From Nematostella vectensis (lineage: Eukaryota; Cnidaria; Anthozoa; Actiniaria; Edwardsiidae), in NCBI RefSeq assembly GCF_932526225.1, contig NC_064045.1, positions 13,262,442 through 13,326,441 of the forward strand: a stretch of 64,000 nucleotides of DNA, written 5' to 3'. Below, one piece after another: positions 55,501-64,000 of the stretch. The notes under the pieces were generated by a model that saw nothing but the letters and a program-made list of their open reading frames with translations, was not told where the DNA came from and ran no database searches. The translations under genes and the position numbers were made by a program. Position 1 is the first letter of the stretch; the number at the start of each line of letters is the position of its first letter.

Positions 55501-58500
55501 TATACAGGGCTTCTGGAAGCGCGTAATTTGGCTTTCTCCACGTAATCCGCGTAAACCACAAATTTCTGCGTAATCCTGCGTAATGTGGCTAAATTTTGAA
55601 AGACAAAACATTTAAGTGCACAGCTGATGTGTTCTTTTAGGGTTCTTACCTCTATTTCTCGTAAAAAAAGAGAGATATTCTCTAACCTTTTCAAGTTATT
55701 TCGTGCTTTCCTTCGGTACAAGATGTAGTTTGGGCGTAACAGTTGATATTCCGTATAATTTAGCGCGTAATTCAGTAAAGAATCATGCAAAATTTTGATT
55801 TTTAAAGAAACATGTATTGCAAAATCTCGCGTAATTTAGCGTGGAATGATTGATTTTCCACATAATTTAGCGCGTAAATTAGCAAAGAATCCCGGGTAAT
55901 TTTGATTTTTTTTCTGCGTAATTCCAGAAGCCCTGATTATAATAAAAGGGGAAAAAATAGCCTACATGCCCACAAGCTACATGCTTACCATCTTTTTTCT
56001 TACAATTTCCACTGACAATTTTTATGTAAAACATCTGGTTTATTTGTCTGTCAGGTTGTGGTTGAACTATGGAGGGCGAGACATAACACATTGCTTCTAC
56101 TGGCTCATGAAGAGGGTTAGTCTTAAAATCTGATCATCATGTGTCTGCCTTGTACAGTACCCAGACATGTATCAGTTATAAGCGGACATGGCATGAAAGG
56201 AGGGGAACTTTGTTGCCTTACCATAATCCTTTCCAAATGCCTTCCCATGATACACAGCACATAGCCTTGTTTTACTGGTTTGAGATGCCTAGGAACAACA
56301 CAGGTAGCCCAAGCTCTTTATTTCTTCGTTCTGATAATAGTTCAAATCGTGAATCTTGAATCTTGAAAAAGGCACATTAATACGGCCAGAGAACACGCAA
56401 AAAGTAAACATAAACACAACACTAGACTACATGACAATCAGACGACAAAAAAAAAAATAAGGGGGACAAAGGTAGAAGAGATTTAATTAAATGGCTAGCA
56501 TTGAAGAACATCTAGTTCGTTGATTTTTGTTTTTGATAGACTCAAGTAAAATGTTTATTTGCCAGTTGATGTCATTTTATAATTTACATGTTATAAAAAG
56601 AACATTTTTTATGTTTGAGATTATTTAACAAATAGATCTCATTTTTGCTGCGTCTGTCCTCTAATAGATGCACAGATGACGTCACAGCGTGTCATGAACA
56701 AAACAGTATGCAACGAGACAAAATAGTTTTTGGGAGCGTGCATGCGTGCTGACGCTAAGCGTAAACGAGTCCTCTAATAGCACATAGAGCCTTGACCAAT
56801 CAAGGCACACGATTTACGAGTGTTGTTGTATAAACTATCATAATTTTTGATTTGCATATGTAATCCTCAAAGGGATGCTTTAATTGCAGGTGAATTTCCC
56901 ATATAAGGAATGTGATGTGAATAACATGCTGGATGCAATAATGCTACAGGAACTAAAAGAGACATTCTGCCATCTTAGTCAAGTAAGGGAGAATGCCAGA
57001 CGATCAAAATTTTATACACTGATGTATGTGTTCTAAGGAAGCACAGGGTGACCATATGTGTAGTTATGCATGTGTTCTCTGGTAACACAGGGTAACCACA
57101 CATGCATGTATTTTTAGTAACACAGGGTGACCACATGTGTTGTTATGCATGTGTTCTCTGCTAACACAGGGTGACCACACATGCATGTATTTTTAGTAAC
57201 ACAGGGTGACCACGTGTTGTTATGCACGTGTTCTCTGATTTAGGAGATCGTTGGAGGTCGCGTGCACGAGTTCCAAGTCCATCATCCTCGGCGCGCACCC
57301 ATCGCGTACAACCTCAAGATAGGCGACGAGGCCATGCAAGCCCCCATGGTAAGATAGCGATATTTGTACTTTTGCAAAGCTTCCATGCATATTATGCGAA
57401 TAGCGATGTTACGATTTCTCGTGATATTTGTACTTTTACAAGCTTCAATGCACATTTTGTGAATAGCGATGTTACGATTTCTTGTGATATTTCTACTTTT
57501 GCAAAGCTTCTATGCACATTTTGTGAATAGCGATGTTACGATTTCTTGTGATATTCGTACTTTTACAAAGCTTCAATGCACATTTTGTGAATAGCGATGT
57601 TACGATTATCGTGATTTAAATGAGTATCGCAGGGCTCAACGTTTGCGAGCAAGTTTTTTTTTTTTTTTCAAAATGCGCTTGGACAAATTACAGGGGCGGC
57701 GGAAGGGGAGGGGCTGGGGGGAAGGCGCCCCCCCCCCCCCCCCCTCCCTCCCACTTTTCTGAGCGGATGTTTCTTTATATATGAACGATGTTTTTAAGCG
57801 CTACATATGCAACCGACAACAAATTTTCGAAAATCCATGCATAAAAACCTAGGTTATCCCCCGCGTTCTTATATAGCGCTTAGAATATGAAAACACCACC
57901 CACCCCTCCCCCCTGAAACCACCAACCATCCCTCCCCCTCTCCCCCCCCCAAACACACACACACACACACACTTATGTGACCACTCAGCCGCCCTTGAAT
58001 TCATTTGGTCGCAAACATACGACCTGATTTAATGATACATGACTAAGTGTTCATGATACATGGTATTGGAGAATGTTATGATATTTTTTCTAAGAAATTA
58101 GCGGCAAAATGCGTTAACATGTGACAAGTTTCATTGCAAAGCTAATCTGGGAATCTGTGACATGACGGAAAAAACATGACGTGACGCTTCAAATAAGCCC
58201 ATTTCACATCGAATAAGGTGGAGAATTTTTATAAGTACTTAGTAACTTATAGCAAACAAAAAATCAAGTGCGACTTTTTTTAAATTGATGCGACTTTTTG
58301 TAAAGTGTCATTAAAATTTGAGCTTTTCGTCCCTGAACTGATACACAGGGCAATGATGATCAAGAAAAAATTATCTTAAAAAGCCAAAATCTGGTTATGT
58401 GCACTTCGGCCTCACGTTATTTGTGTTTTGAAAATCAGTCCGTAATACAAGGAACCTATAGCCAATGTAAGATATTGTGTCTTCTCTCTCTATCTGGAAT

Positions 58501-61500
58501 TGCGCGTTTTCCAGGTTTTTCCATCATTTCGGAATCTGTAAGTATGCACCATCGGTTCAAGTAAGGCCCCGTGTGACAAAAAAATGAATAAAACGACTTA
58601 ATTCCAGGACTGGTCGCATACATGCACCTAGTAAAATACTCTGAGAGCCACATGTATATTATCTGTAGTGATATTAGTTGTCACTTTCAATAAAAAAATG
58701 TCGTAACAAACTAACTATCTTGGGAAGAAGTGATAATTTGTTTAATAATCTTTTTCATAAAAGTGACTGCGAAAATTAAAAGAAATAAGGCAAACAATAT
58801 ATATTTAATTATTATTATTATTGTATTATTAGTATTGGAGTGGAAAGGATTTCACGCCCCTTGTCCTTTTATGGTTTCTTCGGCGTGCGCGCGTATCAAT
58901 AAGTGACGTCAATAATACTTTGTTGCTGTTGCCATAGCTGCATCGACATTTCATTATCCGTTTTTGCTTGTTTTCCGATCTCGATCCATGCTTTGTCAAG
59001 ATCTTTATTTTTTATCTTGTTAATTGTTTTTTAAAGCTTTTTTTCAGTCAAACTCTTCGCTAAAGTCCAAGCAAACGGTTACTAGTCAGGATTATATTTT
59101 CTTATTTGTGATCATTCCAACCTATTGAATCCATTCGTTTTTGGTTTTATTTTTCTGTTTTTTATGTATCTTGCCTAAACGACCATTTCTGCCACCTGCG
59201 TAAAGGGACCATTGTTCGTGTTTCAAGCGATGTCTTTCGTGTCTTATCTATTTTTGCCACCTTCTAAAAGGGAACATTCTTCATCTTTCAGACTTCCCTT
59301 ATCTATTTCTGCAACTTTTTTAAAGTGACCATCCTTCATATTTCAGGCGATGTTTTTCCCTCAGTTGTTCGGCATTGTAGGCCAGCAGTTCTTTCAGCCA
59401 CCTTCTTAAAGGGAACATTCTTCATCTTTCAGACTTCACTTATCTATTTCTGCAACTTTTTTAAAGTGACCATCCTTCATGTTTCAGGCGATGTTTTTCC
59501 CTCAGTTGTTCGGCATTGTAGGCCAGCAGTTGCTGTTTACCGCTGACCCGGCTTACGATGACCCGGAAGATTTACTGGACGACAGATATCTACTAGACGT
59601 GAGTAGTTGAGACAGGGGAGGGTGTGGTAGGGTTGAAACGCCGGAATTGAGAGCTTTGGGTGATGTGAAAGCTAGGTGATGTGAAAGCTAGGAGGACGCG
59701 ATCAAAAAATTTCTCTCATTCAAAACGCTCAATTCTAGACTGTTTTTCTACATTGAACTCATATTCATGCTTGCAAACAAGCAAACATATGCCCAGAAAC
59801 TTTTTTTCTACTTTAGGGCATCTGGCTGGTCCGTAGTTTCATCTTCTTTGGTAGTGCTTACACATTCCTTGATTCTAGATTCTCCAGCCTTATTTCTAAT
59901 AGAGTACGATAAGTGTGAGCAACCTCACTTGAAGTATATCTATATTATTCTTCCTGTCGTTTCGAGTTAATTATTGCATCCTTTGTCAGTAATTCTAATT
60001 CTATATTAAATCTTTAAATGTAACCAAATTTGCAAATGGCGTCTGAGCCTCTCTAATATAATTCTTAACGTTTAGTCTCAGCGAGGGGACGCGTCAAGTA
60101 AAAAGGGAGGTCAAATGAACGACTCCGTCACAGAAAACGACAACGGCAATGCAGGCACTCCTGTGATGTCACATGGGGCTCGCCACAGGAATACCGCACC
60201 AGCGGCCTCGCAGGCCCTCGACCAGGCTATCATTACAAGCATCGAGTGCTGTTGTACGTATTACCTTGTCTTAGCCTCACATAGCGTTATTAATTATTTT
60301 TTAGACAAAAAGCGCCTCGCCTAAACTGGTTGGCATTTCATGATGAGGGGGCATGTTCGTTAATAGGAAAATAAGTGCGAGAATTTTCGCAACAAATCAG
60401 GAAACCAAATCCAAAACCAGAAACCAAGTCAGCCGATGAAACGGATTCTTTCTCATTCTTGGTGTTTTTCTTGGATGACAAAAGGCCGACTGACATAGAG
60501 GCTTTTTAAGATGGGTACAAATTTGCCACACGAGTATTCAAGAATGCAATCCTTTTGAACTCTTTTTCCGCAGCAACCGAAGACACTAAACGTAAGATGT
60601 ACAGTAGCATTCTACTCATTGGTGGCGGGTTCAACTTCAATGGGGCCGCTGGAGTACTGCAAGCTCGCGTACAGTCCAAACTTCCGCAGTATTTCCGCAA
60701 GATGGTGGACCAAGTTGAGGTCACCGCGAAACCAAAGGTAGGAGCTAGAGCTGGGTTATGAATAGAAAAAAGGAAGAATATCTAGTATTAAATTCTATAA
60801 TAAAGCAAAACATGTATAAATGCTCTTTGCCTATGTAATCTTAACTTAACCCTTACTCCAACCCTAAACCTAGCCCTAAATCTGTTCAACATTATATGCC
60901 TAGCCTATGGTATTGCACTTTTACTCTCTTTCACTGCGTTCAATCGAATAGAAATGATTTATTGTCTATATTATAAAATAAGAGAGACAATATGTAGGAG
61001 GTGGCTTAGTTTAATGAATGATAACAGTATAGGCGGTTAACATGTAATATATCATCGATCTAAGAAAAAAACTATATTCAGTAGAGCTGGAAGGCGTCAA
61101 GTAAATAACGCGACGCCAAAAACTGCACGATAAGAAATGGAAACAATCTCATTAATACCGAAAATAAATTCATATACTTCATGTTAAGAAAACGTGTTAG
61201 GCTTTTTGATTATGAGTAAATGGGTGTCGAACTTGATTCTGCCGTGCAAAACTTGATTCAGTGGTGGAACAGTTCATCTGCCCAACACAAGGAATTAAGG
61301 TTGGTTCTCACTTGGACGTAATCGCAAGCATAACGCACGTTGTTTTCCGATTCTCACTAGAACGTAAGCGCAAGAGAACACTTCGACCGATTCTCACTAT
61401 TGTGTTGCGCTTCCGTTTGCGCTTACGCTTGCGTCCTAGTTAGAACCAACCTTTAGATTCGTGACGACAGCGTGACGTATGGGTCGGTCTCAGGCCTAAC

Positions 61501-61675
61501 GTACTGCTCATTTTGTTCCCAGGAAATGGACCCTCGCACTGTGGCGTGGAAGGGCGGGGCTATACTCAGTATATTAGACTCCGCACAGGAGTTGTGGTTA
61601 ACAGAGCGAGAATGGAACGTTATTGGTGTGCGTGCGCTCAGGGAGAAGTCGCCGTTTGTCTGGTCAACAGCGTGA
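52566..61675 (+). CDS. ACTR8: actin-related protein 8 (INO80 chromatin-remodelling complex)
   Basis: Thirteen exons: 52566-52616, 52795-53082, 53678-53785, 54225-54398, 54773-54883, 55138-55253, 56055-56115, 56890-56982, 57244-57348, 59488-59598, 60076-60253, 60574-60737, 61523-61675. All have AG/GT borders and the phases fit, giving 570 residues (human about 624). ARP8 is a nuclear subunit of INO80 that binds nucleosomes and DNA in an actin/ARP4 module. Family matches: NIIVLHPGSTTLWLGRATD near the N-terminus, LLWPMKHGRLN, VLVVPDSF, STFGCGLSSACVVDVGDEKT (the actin-fold phosphate-loop region), LWLNYGGRDITHCF, AMFFPQLFG, ILLIGGG, and DPRTVAWKGGAILS near the end. The acidic, Ser-rich stretch in exon 11 is the variable insert. 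The 5' parts of exons 3 and 10 are each preceded by partial duplicate copies. Confidence 0.96.
53453..53677 (+). pseudogene. three partial copies of the ACTR8 exon 3 start, with acceptor sites
   Basis: Units at 53453-53516, 53517-53596 and 53597-53677 each begin with a diverged version of the first about 45 bases of exon 3 (GTTGCTACCTATAATGCTAA in the real exon). Each then continues into intron sequence. The last two end in CTTGTCCATTTTTAG, so the real exon and the 53597 copy have identical acceptors. Using the 53597 copy would soon meet a stop or lose frame. Confidence 0.85.
55505..55935. mobile_element. MITE-like element in ACTR8 intron 6 (about 430 bp)
   Basis: The inverted ends are CAGGGCTTCTGGAA and TTCCAGAAGCCCTG. 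ATTATA on both sides (55499-55504 and 55936-55941) is a 6-base target duplication. The interior repeats GCGTAATTTAGCGCGTAA-like motifs in several places. Non-coding. The CAGGGC ends are hAT-like, although a hAT duplication is normally 8 bases. Confidence 0.8.
57038..57243. repeat. about 90-bp tandem repeat in ACTR8 intron 8, running up to the exon 9 acceptor
   Basis: Units carry AACACAGGGTGACCACA, TTATGCATGTGTTCTCTG and ATGCATGTATTTTTAG. The last TGTTCTCTG block sits directly before the exon 9 acceptor, so the array includes the splice-site region. Confidence 0.8.
57357..57615. repeat. about 62-bp tandem repeat in ACTR8 intron 9, four copies
   Basis: The unit is GCGATATTTGTACTTTTGCA, then AAGCTTCAATGCACATTTTG and TGAATAGCGATGTTACGATT. 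It starts directly after the exon 9 donor. Confidence 0.88.
57616..59250. other. ACTR8 intron 9, no nested gene recognised
   Basis: A large intron with T, C and CA homopolymer or microsatellite tracts (poly-C at about 57728-57745, CA at about 57953-57970) and otherwise AT-rich DNA. No supported frame. Confidence 0.5.
59257..59397 (+). pseudogene. partial copy of the ACTR8 exon 10 start, with acceptor site
   Basis: A 141-base unit (59257-59397) is repeated at 59398-59538, where it includes the real acceptor and the first about 50 bases of exon 10. In the upstream unit the exon part (59347 to about 59391) is identical to the real exon. It then runs into CTTTCAGCCACC and a TAA, so inclusion would truncate the protein. 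A more decayed relic with a TTTCAAGCGATG block is near 59220. Confidence 0.9.
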
Positions 61676-62341
61676 AAACATCGAGAAATTCACTTGGGGA
61701 GTTTCCCGCTATCCGCAGAATACACCCTTATGTACACAAGACCGCTGAACACATTTTGAGCTTATCTGAAGTTAACCGCAAGATACACTTGCGAGCTTTA
61801 AAGCTAACATCAGAATACACGTGCGGGCTCATGAACCGCTGAACATATGTGCGGGCTCATGTACACAAGACCGCTGAACACATTTTGGGGCTTATGAGCC
61901 GCTAAACATTTTAAAACCTAGGCAAGCCGAGCATCAAAAAAATTAGTAAGAGACTAGTAAAGTTCAAAAATTCCAAACGTCCGAGAAAAAACTGATGTGA
62001 CCCCCATCCCCCTCCAAATATCAGCTAAGACACGAAGAATTAAAGTCACAGTTCTAAGAAAGATGTTATTTATTTAACGCTTTGGTTTCGATTACACTAC
62101 GTATATATTACAGTATTACAGTAAGCCAATTACAAGCTCTGGTGAACTAAATACATTAACCGTTCCCGAATCCTAACATAAATTTATACAATACATATAA
62201 AATTCGCAAGAGTATCATCTATATAAGATCACTGATGAATCTTCCCCTTCCTTGCTTTTTAATGCATGGAAAAATTACTGGGGATTGCCTGCCCCCATCA
62301 ATAAGTATATAAATCCGACTAAAGTTAGTTGGGCGTGGTGT
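61676..62341. other. tail-to-tail intergenic region between ACTR8 and CFAP52
   Basis: Contains short repeats around GACCGCTGAACACATTTTG (twice, near 61740 and 61870) and GTGCGGGCTCATG (twice). A minus-strand AATAAA (TTTATT on plus, 62069-62074) could end the CFAP52 transcript. Confidence 0.5.
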
Positions 62342-63255
62342 TTAACGGTCGGTCATTTGTTGCATGGTGTTGTGTGACGAGTAGGGGTAACGCCATCTCA
62401 GGATCGCTCCGTCCGCGCTAACACTAACGATCCATCGCGAGTTGGGGCAAATCTTGACCCGTGTGATGTCCCCGCTATGTCCACCGCCCAGATGGGTCAC
62501 TTGACCGGCATCGTAGTCCCACACCTAGAGATAAAAAAAGTGGTTGAGCTTTAAAGAACTTCGATCAAACACTCCTTTGTTCTTGTTTGTCTAAGTATTT
62601 GCAAGACAAACTATACAAAAACCACCCACGATTGAAGTTTGATAATGTTTTGAGGACATGTGATTGGAAAAAAAATATGTTTCTTTGAGTCACTCAGTAC
62701 TTTGCGTGAGCTTAAAATGGCGGCATAATTTGCCTTCTTTAGGTTCTAGGGTTTTAAGTCCTGGTAGTAAAATCTCGCAATCGAAAATCCAACTCTTTCT
62801 TGTTTTCGGCCGCGACATTTTAAGTGGTATGATAAATAGGGTGTTGTAAAGACTGCTTGGGCCCCGAGCATGGTAAAATGCGTGTTGTGAAGACTGCTTG
62901 GGCTCCGAGCATGGTAAAATGGGTGTTGTGAAGACTAGACTGCTTTGGCTCTAAGCATGGTAAAATGCGTGTTGTGAAGACTGCTTGGGCTCCGAGCATG
63001 GTAAAATGGGTGTTGTGAAGACTGCTTGGGCTCCGAGCATGGTAAAATAGGTGTTGTGTAGACTGCTTTGGCTCTGAGCATGGTAAAATGCGTGTTGTAA
63101 AGAATTGTTCATACCTTGAGGAGTTTATCAGCGCCTCCCGTGACGAAATGCGTGACTGAGTCGTCCAAGGCAATGTCCATACCCTGGATCGAACCAGCAC
63201 TTGAACCCTCAAGGTCCCGGATGAGGGCGCCATCAAACGTCTCCCAATATGCGAT
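62342..63255 (-). CDS. CFAP52: C-terminal WD repeats of CFAP52/WDR16 (partial, 5' end outside window)
   Basis: Exons 63255-63115 (47 residues) and 62524-62342 (60 residues plus stop) join in phase 0. They encode the last WD40 repeats: IAYWETFDGALIRDLEGS, VTHFVTGGADKLLKVWDYD, GHSGDITRVKICP and VSVSADGAILRWRYPYSS. This matches the C-terminus of CFAP52 closely. CFAP52 is a double WD40 propeller inside the doublet microtubules of motile cilia and flagella. A short extra tail (HNTMQQMTDR) follows the usual end. Earlier exons lie beyond 64000. An intron minisatellite separates the two exons. Confidence 0.93.
62618..62790. repeat. dispersed repeat, second copy of the family at 33685
   Basis: Shares CCACCCACGATTGAAGT, TTTCTTTGAGTCA, AATGGCGGC and TTGCCTTCTTTA in order with 33685-33850. 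It lies in the CFAP52 intron. Confidence 0.55.
62841..63110. repeat. 40-bp tandem repeat in the CFAP52 intron, about seven copies
   Basis: The unit is GTGTTGTGAAGACTGCTTGG, then GCTCCGAGCATGGTAAAATG. The array ends immediately before the exon donor at 63114. Open frames through it are artefacts of the repeat. Confidence 0.93.
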
Positions 63256-64000
63256 CTGAAGAGAAAAGTACCGTTACTTACTTGTTAAATTAAATAATAG
63301 TAAGACTTGCTGGTTCCGAAACGGTAAAAACAAAACGAGGGCACTCGTCACATATGCTCGTCAAAAAAATCCTGAGGAATACAAAATGGTAATGGTCGAC
63401 AGGAACTTTGATCCCTACAATTAAAATGGTGTGGTCGAAATTTCAACCTTAAATCGGACATTGGACAATTCTACTAATGCATAAATTATTGTCTGTAAGT
63501 GAATCTCTTGTCCATAACTAGCTTAAACACGGTAAGAGAAAACACGTCAATACACAGGCCTTAAAGAACAGCCCTTGGCTATCGATAGATATCGGGTAGA
63601 GCTTTCGGGAGTCTGGGCCCGAGTGTTAACAGAGTTCCAATTTCCTTATTTCTCCAATAGTCCAATATCAAATTGATCAAACGGATATTTGGTGAGTGTC
63701 AATTTCAATTCTGCCAAGCCCATTTGACCGCGCGGCTTCCACTAAAAAGAAAGAATAACCTGATCGACCAATTGATGCAAAAGAGAAAGAGGTAGTCTAG
63801 GGTAAGAAGAATCTGTGAATTATCTGTTTTGTCTCTATTTGATCTAAAAAAAACTCTTTTCGGCCTTAAGGGTTTACCTATAGAGTTAATTCCTTGACCA
63901 TGGTCCAGGGGCGTGTCTATTGACTCTGTGTAGGGCCCAGAGCATTCACTGACCACGAATTTATGTTCCAAATCGGCATCCTTAGCTTTTGTAACAGGTC
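63256..64000. other. probable CFAP52 intron, no exon recognised
   Basis: The next upstream CFAP52 exon should lie to the right. I found no WD-repeat-like frame with splice sites before the window ends. Confidence 0.5.

Noticed and set aside
62820-63236. 138-residue minus-strand frame
   Set aside because: It is the 40-bp intron repeat read through in a frame other than that of CFAP52.
1-64000. tRNA, 5S rRNA and spliceosomal RNA genes
   Set aside because: No segment showed the B-box plus acceptor-stem pattern or recognisable snRNA sequence on reading both strands. A weak candidate near 49110 (GGTTCAAAGCC) lacked the rest of a tRNA.

Overview
This is a eukaryotic nuclear window, most likely from an anthozoan cnidarian (a sea anemone such as Nematostella would fit). 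The reasons are short GT-AG introns, animal-specific gene families, frequent ATGGCGGC-type gene starts, and a dense load of non-autonomous DNA transposons, minisatellites and one intact CR1-like LINE. The organism is an inference; no marker gene proves it. Coding exons were assembled by hand from open frames, splice sites and family similarity, so coordinates rest on sequence reading only.

Layout. 113-2215 (+): the last six exons of a gene that looks like the AP-5 adaptor subunit zeta (AP5Z1). 4094-10216 (-): two tandem K+-dependent Na+/Ca2+ exchanger (NCKX/SLC24) genes; both carry Thr where the family has the alpha-1 transport Glu. 11296-12186: a 15-bp satellite. 14710-19213 (-): a three-exon RNF19-like transmembrane RBR ubiquitin ligase, with one copy of a TIR transposon in its second intron and a sister copy upstream of its start. 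22164-25661 (+): an intact LINE ORF. 27202-28954 (-): a three-exon ankyrin-repeat protein. 29000-43900 is mostly gene-poor and repeat-rich. It holds one intronless protein of unknown function (34347-35306), a decayed hammerhead ribozyme inside a foldback element (about 38784-38946) and a 31-bp satellite (42099-43170). 43906-48961 (+): a Rolling-stone-like membrane protein whose long intron holds a nested 3.1-kb TIR transposon. 50689-52431 (-): ATG12, head-to-head with ACTR8 (52566-61675, +; 13 exons) across a 134-bp shared promoter. 62342-63255 (-): the last two exons of CFAP52/WDR16, continuing off the right edge.

The genes are ordinary single-copy cell-biology genes (membrane transport, ubiquitylation, autophagy, chromatin remodelling, cilia) with no sign of an operon or a functional cluster. 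The unusual content is structural: a ribozyme relic, several families of TIR/foldback elements, and two separate places in ACTR8 where an intron end plus the first part of the next exon has been tandemly duplicated.
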